From assembly GCA_035275845.1 (NCBI GenBank), contig DATEMD010000128.1:1-29161 (forward strand): DNA of 29,161 nt, written 5' to 3'. The notes below the pieces were generated by a model that was given only the letters and a program-made list of their open reading frames with translations, was not told the origin of the DNA and searched no databases. This document shows positions 23,898-29,161 of this stretch, one piece after another. The translations under genes and the position numbers were made by a program. This stretch comes from REEB95 sp035275845. Lineage in GTDB: Bacteria; Pseudomonadota; Alphaproteobacteria; ATCC43930; CGMCC-115725. How positions within the stretch are numbered: position 1 is the stretch's first letter; the number at the start of each line of letters is the position of its first letter.

Positions 23898-26141
23898 TCA
23901 GTGATGCGCGACGTGGCCTGCATTTTGGATCGCATTCTGGACGTAGACATGCACCGCCTGGCCGCCGGTCGTGGTCGCGGCATATTCGGTGAAGCCGACC
24001 ATCTGACTCGCGTTGCCGCCGCCCTGTCCGACTTGTGTCACGGGCTGACTGATCTGCGTCCAGGTCGAACCCGTGCCCGCCAGATTCACCGTGTCGCTGG
24101 TGCCACCGAGAATCCACAGCGCCGCTGCACCGGCGGCGTTCTGGACCGCCGTCGGCTCGTGTTGCGCCAGATTGAACACGTCGTTGGCGGTCAACGTGAT
24201 GCTGTTGGCGGTGCTCGAATGCGCGCCGTCGGTCAGGTCGAAGACTTCGACGTTTTTGACGTTGCCGGTGGTCGGGTCGCTGCTCAGCGTCGAGGTGAAG
24301 TCGAGGTTCTGCGCGTTCGCGCTTTCGATTTCGAGCACGTTGAGGCCGCCGTTGGCCGCGCTCGAACCCGGTGCGCCGTCGATATGCGTGTTCGCGTCGA
24401 TCGTCGCCGTGCTGCTCCATTCGATCACGCTGGTCGCGCCGGCGGTCGTCGAGCCATTGAGCGTCGCGGCGTCCGAATTGACGCCACTAAAAGCGTAGTT
24501 GACGGCATCGGCCTGACCGGCGCCGTTCGCCGACGTGCTGCTGCCGTCGAACAGATAACCGAAGCTGCCGTTGACTCCACTTAAGGCATCGTTGAAGGGC
24601 GTCAGTGCCGTCAATATCGTACCGCTGTCCTGCGACGCGCCGGCGGCGCTGGCATTGCCCGTGTCGCCGGGGTCGCCGAGCGTATCGAGCGCCGGATTGA
24701 TCACCGCGGCAAAAGCGTGCTGGCCTGGTCCGATTGTGGCGTTGATGTTGAAGCTCTCGCCTTCGATTGCGACGCTTGAAACCGCAGCGCCCGGACCTGA
24801 CAGATATTCGAGGCTCACCAGCGCCGGATCGTTTGGCTGCACGACGGTACCCGATTCGGGCGTCACGGCGACGTGGCCGGTATTGTCGACGGTGACCAGT
24901 TGCTGGAACGAATGCGCCGGATCGGCGGCGTCGGTATAGGTCAGCAGCATGCTGGTGGTCGAAGCCGGCGCCGCACTGACGCCGACCGTTGCCGCCGTCG
25001 ACGCGACGTTGGCGGCGTAGAAGTCGAATTGGATCTGCTTGATGTCGGCTGGCGTCGTGCCCGCACTTTCGAAGCCGTTGCTGGTGGCGACGTCGAACAC
25101 GTCCTGAAATCCGGCCTGATAGGTATGGAACGGTTGATTGACCGCCTGCGACATCAGATCGGTGCCGAGCTGCGACAGGATGTGCTCGCTCGCCGCCGAC
25201 AGCTGGTAATCGTAATTGCCGGCCGCATCCATCGTGAAGGTGCCGAATTGACCGCCCAAAGCGACGCCCGGATTGGCGTGCGTGCCGAAAGCGGGCGGCG
25301 GCGATCCTGGCGTCCAGTAGCCTTCGATGAAAGCCGCGGGTGAGGACGCCACGACTTCGCTGATGTAGTTGCCGGTCTGGTCGACCGTACCGCCGCCAAG
25401 AGGCGGAATCGGATGAGTGCTGCCGAGGAAATACTGGTGCGTATCGAGGTCGGGCACCGTGAGGAAAGTGCCCGGAGGCGGCGGAGTCGGTGGGCCGGGC
25501 GGTCCCGGCGGCGTCGTGTTGCCGCCGCCGACGCCCTTCACGAATTCGTTGGTAATGCCGAAGCCGGTCGGCGCCAGCGGCCCTTCGGGAATGAGGCCCG
25601 ATCCAATGCCGCCAATTTCGAACGGCGGGGTGCCGAAGCCGGTGTTTTCGACGATCGGACCAGCGGTGGGATTGATTTGATTCAACGCCGGACCGCCGCA
25701 CGGACCGACGAGCGACAGATGGAACGCCTGGAGCAACTCGCTCGGCGTGATCACGGTGCCGTCCGGCAGCTCAAACGGTGCCGGTTGCGGGCCGTAGAAT
25801 CCGATGATGTCGTGCAGCGTGACCTGCGCGCCGTCGGGGAAGGTCAGCGTGACGTCCTGGCCGTGCTCCGTCGCTTTGAGATCAAGCGGATTGAAGTCGA
25901 ACGCCAGCGGCTGGTTGGGGACCACCGGAACGACGATGTGCTCGCCCGCCGCCGGCTCGTGGACGGCGATTGGCGGTCCGACCGGCGGCCCGGCATGCGG
26001 GACCGCGGATCGCGGCGGGCAGTAGGTCTCGGGCGGCCCAGCCTGCGGGTTGACCTGCTGAAGCTGTTCGACACCGCCGGTGTGCTGAATCAGGGGCGAG
26101 GCGGTATGCGCCGCGCGGATCAAATGGCTCATTTCAGCCAC
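23898..26141 (-). CDS. Large surface protein resembling type I secreted adhesins (N-terminal retention/FecR-like module)
   Basis: A 747-residue acidic, Gly/Ala/Ser/Thr-rich protein without an N-terminal signal peptide. Residues about 73-140 (PNQPLAFDFNPLDLKATEHGQDVTLTFPDGAQVTLHDI...LPDGTVITPSELL) match the N-terminal module seen in BapA/LapA-like large adhesins. A Pro-rich linker follows (about 203-222). A VCBS-like strand (GGQFGTFTMDAAGNYDYQLS, about 293-312) comes next. The C-terminal 150 residues (NVEVFDLTDG, NSITLTANDVFNLAQ, LWILGGTSDTVNLAG, GFTEYAATTTGGQAVHVYVQNAI) resemble the end of type I secretion substrates, though canonical RTX GGxGxDxxx nonapeptides are not seen. The GTG at 26141 has GGAG 7 bases upstream; an ATG three codons later is possible. 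No type I exporter lies in the window. It probably links cell surface and EPS matrix (inference). Confidence 0.72.
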   Translation of the reverse strand: MAEMSHLIRAAHTASPLIQHTGGVEQLQQVNPQAGPPETYCPPRSAVPHAGPPVGPPIAVHEPAAGEHIVVPVVPNQPLAFDFNPLDLKATEHGQDVTLTFPDGAQVTLHDIIGFYGPQPAPFELPDGTVITPSELLQAFHLSLVGPCGGPALNQINPTAGPIVENTGFGTPPFEIGGIGSGLIPEGPLAPTGFGITNEFVKGVGGGNTTPPGPPGPPTPPPPGTFLTVPDLDTHQYFLGSTHPIPPLGGGTVDQTGNYISEVVASSPAAFIEGYWTPGSPPPAFGTHANPGVALGGQFGTFTMDAAGNYDYQLSAASEHILSQLGTDLMSQAVNQPFHTYQAGFQDVFDVATSNGFESAGTTPADIKQIQFDFYAANVASTAATVGVSAAPASTTSMLLTYTDAADPAHSFQQLVTVDNTGHVAVTPESGTVVQPNDPALVSLEYLSGPGAAVSSVAIEGESFNINATIGPGQHAFAAVINPALDTLGDPGDTGNASAAGASQDSGTILTALTPFNDALSGVNGSFGYLFDGSSTSANGAGQADAVNYAFSGVNSDAATLNGSTTAGATSVIEWSSTATIDANTHIDGAPGSSAANGGLNVLEIESANAQNLDFTSTLSSDPTTGNVKNVEVFDLTDGAHSSTANSITLTANDVFNLAQHEPTAVQNAAGAAALWILGGTSDTVNLAGTGSTWTQISQPVTQVGQGGGNASQMVGFTEYAATTTGGQAVHVYVQNAIQNAGHVAHH

Positions 26142-26252
26142 GGCCGGTCTCCAGCAAGATCATCATGGTTAAAATCCCAGCAAAAGCTCGCATGTCGGTC
26201 ACGATCACTCAAAGAGATTTGGCGGCAAAGCGATACAGCCTGGTGTGATTCT

Positions 26253-27014
26253 TTACTCCCACCGGATCCAGCGTCCGCGCGAGCGCGGCGCCAACCAGCG
26301 CCGGCGCATGGCGATGACGGCGAGCAGACCGCTGCCGAAGAGGAACAGCGTTGCCGGCTCGTTGACGGAGGGGATGCACTGGCCGGCGCTGTTGGTCACG
26401 CACACCGGCGAGGCCTGATTGGTCAGCGCGAATTCGGCAGTGAAGCCGGCCGGCAAGCCGCCGTCGAAGACGACGTCGCCCTGGTTGTTGGCGGTCGAAT
26501 TACCGACGCCGATGCTAGTGAAATAGACAATGTTGCTGGTGGTAAGGATTTTACCTTCATTGCCCGTGACGGTGTAGGTCGCAAGGTTATGCGGCGCCGT
26601 GGCGGTCGAGCCGATGCTGCAATTGCCCGGCGCCAAGTTGGTGAAGCACAAGGTCTCGCTGGGCACGATGTTGAAGATTGGGCTGCCGGTGCTGCCGATC
26701 AGCATCAGGTCTTGGATGGGCACGCTGGTGTTGTTGACGACGCCGATCAAAACGCCGTTGTTGTTGAAGCCGTTGTTGGTCAGGGTCGAACCGTTGCTCG
26801 GAAAGCTGACCGCGACGTTGAAATTGCCGCCGGTCTGCGTGACGGTCAGGACCTCGCTGCAGTCGGTGATCGTGCTGCTGACGCCGCTGCCACCGGTGAT
26901 CGCGGAGCAGGTGCTCGCCGCGGCCGGCTGCGCGCTCAGGATGCCGAGCGCGGGAAGTGCCAGCAGGGCACAGGTGGCGAGCGCCAGTGCCAGGCGGCGA
27001 GAAAAGACGAGCAT
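26253..27014 (-). CDS. Secreted protein with PEP-CTERM-like sorting signal
   Basis: A 253-residue exported protein. It has an N-terminal signal peptide (SRR then LALALATCALLALPALGI, cleavage around residues 31-33) and a mature region rich in Asn, Thr and Val. Six mature cysteines fall in three close pairs (TC/DC, LC/NC, VC/QC). Near the C-terminus NEPATLFLFGSGLLAVIAMRRRW (residues 218-240) has the PEP-CTERM layout: Glu-Pro motif, hydrophobic helix, Arg cluster. In known systems such tails are processed by an exosortase. Two deviations are visible: NEP instead of PEP, and 13 extra residues after the Arg cluster. The ATG at 27014 is supported by AAGGAGG 5 bases upstream. It precedes the adhesin-like gene by a 111-bp gap. 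Its function is unknown; related proteins accompany EPS loci and flocculation. Confidence 0.78.
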   Translation of the reverse strand: MLVFSRRLALALATCALLALPALGILSAQPAAASTCSAITGGSGVSSTITDCSEVLTVTQTGGNFNVAVSFPSNGSTLTNNGFNNNGVLIGVVNNTSVPIQDLMLIGSTGSPIFNIVPSETLCFTNLAPGNCSIGSTATAPHNLATYTVTGNEGKILTTSNIVYFTSIGVGNSTANNQGDVVFDGGLPAGFTAEFALTNQASPVCVTNSAGQCIPSVNEPATLFLFGSGLLAVIAMRRRWLAPRSRGRWIRWE

Positions 27015-27023
27015 GAATGCCTC

Positions 27024-27036
27024 CTTCGGACCGAAG
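27024..27036. repeat. Short palindrome next to the ribosome-binding site
   Basis: CTTCGG-A-CCGAAG is a perfect 6-bp inverted repeat. On the minus-strand transcript its 3' arm runs into the AAGGAGG ribosome-binding site of the PEP-CTERM-like gene, so a hairpin (five pairs, three-base loop) could partly hide it. Chance occurrence is possible for so short a repeat. Confidence 0.3.
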
Positions 27037-27048
27037 AGCATTCTGCTC

Positions 27049-27081
27049 GATTAACCATATTCGATTTCGGATTAACCATAT
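27049..27081. promoter_or_regulatory. GATTAACCATAT direct repeat, 21-bp period
   Basis: GATTAACCATAT occurs at 27049-27060 and identically at 27070-27081. The 21-bp period puts both on the same DNA face. A shorter reverse copy (GGTTAAT) is at 27160-27166. The repeats lie 35-67 bp upstream of the PEP-CTERM-like start, in a markedly AT-rich 164-bp gap within GC-rich surroundings, so they are likely operator or activator sites for that gene. The regulator is unknown. Confidence 0.5.
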
Positions 27082-27178
27082 ATCACCGCCATCCCGGGAA
27101 TGCAAATAGAGAAATAGAATTCGCCAAGACGTCGCTTAATAATAGTTAAAGGTAATCTTGGTTAATATTGGTAAATGC

Positions 27179-27583
27179 TCAGCGCTTGGCGATGTCGATG
27201 AGATAGGCGGCGAAATCGGCGGGCTTCAGCTTGAGCGCGACGCGCTCGGACTCGCCGGCCAGCGCGCGCGCAACCAGGATGTGATTCTCGACATGGGCGG
27301 GATCGACCTTGAACAGGCCGACGGTGTCGCGGATGCGCGGGTAGTAGCGCGGATCGATAGGTTTTTCCCGGCGCGCGACGCGCTCGATCAGCTGCGTCTC
27401 GTCGCCGCCGTCGGCGGCAACCGATTTCACCAACTGCCAATCGTCTTCGCCGGCCCAACCGCGCGCGATCAGCGCCTTCGGATCTTCATCGGCATAGCCG
27501 AATTTGTAGACATGCTTGCTGAGGCCGACGTCCGACGCCCATTTGCCGAGTTTGACGCTGCGTGCCACGTAAATCGCGGCCAT
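27179..27583 (-). CDS. Conserved-looking small protein of unknown function
   Basis: A 134-residue soluble, cysteine-free protein with no signal peptide. The ATG at 27583 has GGGAG 7 bases upstream; the longer in-frame extension is Arg-rich and unlikely. The sequence opens with MAAIYVARSVKLGKWASDVG, then HVYKFGYADEDPKALIARGWAGEDDW, and ends in LKLKPADFAAYLIDIAKR. The IYVARS...YKFGYADE spacing is faintly like GIY-YIG/T5orf172-type domains, but I cannot identify the catalytic Arg and Glu, so I do not assign that function. It lies between the PEP-CTERM-like gene (164-bp AT-rich gap) and the divergent solute-binding-protein gene, and is probably outside the EPS locus proper. Confidence 0.7.
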   Translation of the reverse strand: MAAIYVARSVKLGKWASDVGLSKHVYKFGYADEDPKALIARGWAGEDDWQLVKSVAADGGDETQLIERVARREKPIDPRYYPRIRDTVGLFKVDPAHVENHILVARALAGESERVALKLKPADFAAYLIDIAKR

Positions 27584-27688
27584 CGGGGTTCTCCCGCTTT
27601 TGTGCTGCCGGCGAGCTAACGCTGCCACCCGCGGTCGGTCAATCGAATCTGCTTGCCGCCGCGTCGTCGCTTCCGTAACCCATCGCGG
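27584..27688. promoter_or_regulatory. Divergent promoter region
   Basis: A 105-bp gap between the small unknown gene (leftward) and the solute-binding-protein gene (rightward). It must supply at least one promoter for each direction, but no distinct repeat or operator stands out. It marks the likely right boundary of the EPS-related region. Confidence 0.3.
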
Positions 27689-29161
27689 ATGATGCGGCGT
27701 CTCATCGCCTTTTTCGTCGCGGCGCTGCTGGCGGCATTCGCGCCGCCGGTCGCAGCGGCAACGTTCCGCTGGGCGCACGATTCCGATATCGCGTCGCTCG
27801 ATCCCTATTCGCGGAACGAGACGCTCCAGCTTTCATTGCTCGGCAACGTCTATGAGCCGCTGGTCCGCCGCGGCCGCGCGCTTCAGCTCGAACCGGCGCT
27901 GGCGGCCAGTTGGCGCCAGGTGGCGCCATTGGTCTGGCGCTTCGAGCTGCGGCCGGGCGTGCGGTTCCAGGACGGAACGCCCTTCGGCGCCGACGACGTG
28001 GTGTTTTCCTACCGGCGCGCTGTCGGTTCCGGGTCGAAGATCGCCTTGGCGCTGGCGGCAGTGCGTGACGTCCGGGCGGTGGACGCGCAGACGGTCGACA
28101 TCATCACGACGATGCCTGATCCGACGCTGCCCGAAGAGATCGTGCCGTGGAATATCATGAGCGCCGCCTGGTGCCGGACGCATGGTGCCGAACAAGTCGC
28201 TGATGCCGCGGCTGCCGACAGCTATGCCGCCGATCACGCCGATGGCACCGGCCCCTTTTCCGTCGAATCGCGGGTGCCAAGCGAGCAGACCGTGTTGGTC
28301 GCCAATCCGAACTGGTGGGGCAAATCGGCCGGCAATGTCGATCGCGCCGTCTTTCGGCCGATTGCCGACAGCGCCACGCGGCTTGCCGCGTTGACGGCGG
28401 GCACGGTCGACATGATCGCCAGCGTCCCACCCGAGGACCTGGGGACGCTGGCGCAGACGCCGGGTGTGCGCATCGTCCACGCGGCCAGTACGCGCACGAT
28501 CATCCTGGGCTTCAGGCACGTCCGCGTGGTGAAAATCCCGTATCACCCGGCGCGAATAAATCCGCTTGCCGATCGCCGGGTGCGCGCCGCTTTCGCCCAG
28601 GCGATCGACGAGAACGCAATCGTGGCGACGGTGATGCACGGCTTGGCGACGCCGGCCGGACTCATCGTCGGTCCGGGTGTGCGCGGCTTCGATCCGGCGC
28701 TCAACCAGCGGCCGACCTACGATCCGGCGGCGGCGCGCCGGCTGCTGGCGGCCGCTGGCTATCCGAACGGCTTCGCGCTGACCATGGATTGTCCGAACGA
28801 CCGTTACCTCAACGACGCGGCGATCTGCGTCGCTGTCGCCGCCGATCTCGCCAAGATCGGCGTGCGCGCGACGCTGTTGGCGCAGCCGCGTAGCCAGTAT
28901 TTCACCAAGCTGCTCGATCCGTTGCGCGGCGCCGATTTCTATCTAATGGGTTGGCGACCGGCGAACGACGACGCGCTGGACGCCCTGACCAATCTGGCTG
29001 CAACGCGCAGCGATCGCCTGCATGCCGGTGCTTTCAACGTCGGCGGCTATTCGAATCCGGCGCTCGACTCCCTGATCGCCCATGCCCGACACGAAGGCCT
29101 CGGCAAAGCACGTGCCACGTTGCTGCGGGCCGCCCTCGCCGTAGTCAAAGACGATGTCGCC
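27689..29161 (+). CDS. ABC transporter periplasmic solute-binding protein, family 5 (peptide/nickel type), 3' truncated
   Basis: Periplasmic binding protein of a peptide-type (Dpp/Opp-like) ABC importer. The 491 codons visible run off the right edge; family members are usually 500-540 residues, so little is missing. A signal peptide (MMRRLIAFFVAALLAAFAPPVAAA) is followed by the family's opening TFRWAHDSDIASLDPYSRNETLQLSLLGNVYEPLV. Then come WRFELRPGVRFQDGTPFGADDVVFSYRRA, DGTGPFSVESRVPSEQTVLVANPNWWG, and RRVRAAFAQAIDENAIV, all SBP_bac_5 landmarks. Two ATGs are adjacent (27689, 27692), with no strong Shine-Dalgarno. Permease and ATPase genes would be expected downstream. It has no evident role in EPS synthesis. 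Confidence 0.93.
   Translation, partial: MMRRLIAFFVAALLAAFAPPVAAATFRWAHDSDIASLDPYSRNETLQLSLLGNVYEPLVRRGRALQLEPALAASWRQVAPLVWRFELRPGVRFQDGTPFGADDVVFSYRRAVGSGSKIALALAAVRDVRAVDAQTVDIITTMPDPTLPEEIVPWNIMSAAWCRTHGAEQVADAAAADSYAADHADGTGPFSVESRVPSEQTVLVANPNWWGKSAGNVDRAVFRPIADSATRLAALTAGTVDMIASVPPEDLGTLAQTPGVRIVHAASTRTIILGFRHVRVVKIPYHPARINPLADRRVRAAFAQAIDENAIVATVMHGLATPAGLIVGPGVRGFDPALNQRPTYDPAAARRLLAAAGYPNGFALTMDCPNDRYLNDAAICVAVAADLAKIGVRATLLAQPRSQYFTKLLDPLRGADFYLMGWRPANDDALDALTNLAATRSDRLHAGAFNVGGYSNPALDSLIAHARHEGLGKARATLLRAALAVVKDDVA

Noticed and set aside
23707..24420. N-terminal extension of the outer-membrane barrel reading frame
   Set aside because: It overlaps the adhesin-like gene in another frame, crosses the promoter gap and would bury the signal peptide at residue 239.
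24487..25701. 404-codon minus-strand open frame in an alternative frame of the adhesin-like gene
   Set aside because: Arg/Ser-rich shadow of the same DNA; the overlapping frame has the domain signatures.
25413..27149. 578-codon plus-strand open frame
   Set aside because: Antisense to the adhesin-like and PEP-CTERM-like genes; Arg/Ala/Asp-rich with no recognisable fold and no start context.
1..29161. CRISPR array, tRNA/rRNA genes, transposase or insertion sequence
   Set aside because: No regularly spaced repeats, cloverleaf-like sequence, transposase-like protein or IS-type terminal repeats were seen on either strand.

Overview
This window looks like part of a high-GC alphaproteobacterial chromosome. 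The reasons are the GC-biased codon use, short or overlapping gene junctions, GTG/TTG starts, and alphaproteobacterial-style exopolysaccharide (EPS) proteins. I cannot fix the genus. Almost the whole window is one large EPS/capsule locus of the Wzx/Wzy type. It is cut at the left edge inside a Wzc-like kinase and gives way at the right to an unrelated ABC-transporter gene, also cut.

Layout. (1) Positions 2-4249 (+): 3' part of a Wzc-type polysaccharide co-polymerase/tyrosine kinase, then a two-domain glycosyltransferase. (2) 4407-9737 (+): undecaprenyl-phosphate sugar-phosphate transferase, glycosyltransferase, Wzy-like polymerase and a Tat-exported beta-helix protein. (3) 14516-9734 (-): glycosyltransferase, gmd, fcl and a Wzx flippase. 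(4) 14687-17608 (+): two glycosyltransferases separated by a 318-bp gap. (5) 21354-17626 (-): a second Wzx flippase, a glycosyltransferase and a methyltransferase, joined by overlapping start/stop codons. (6) 21549-22397 (+): an FkbM methyltransferase. (7) 27014-22414 (-): a PEP-CTERM-like secreted protein, a 747-aa surface protein resembling type I secreted adhesins, and an outer-membrane beta-barrel. (8) 27583-27179 (-): a small protein of unknown function. (9) 27689 to the right end (+): a family 5 solute-binding protein.

How it works together (inference from the families). The phosphotransferase loads the first sugar onto undecaprenyl phosphate. Seven glycosyltransferase domains in six genes extend the repeat unit. 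Gmd and Fcl supply GDP-L-fucose, so the polymer probably contains fucose. Two methyltransferases may decorate it. One or both Wzx proteins flip the unit, Wzy polymerises it and Wzc controls chain length. The beta-helix protein may trim or modify the polymer in the periplasm. The barrel, the adhesin-like protein and the PEP-CTERM-like protein look like a cell-surface module attached to the EPS locus. No exosortase, type I secretion genes or Wza are inside the window.

Regulation. GTCACA/TGTGAC boxes recur in several intergenic regions, including an AAAGTCACA pair 21 bp apart before the phosphotransferase gene. A different 12-bp direct repeat, also with a 21-bp period, lies upstream of the PEP-CTERM-like gene. 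No tRNA, rRNA, CRISPR array or insertion sequence was seen.
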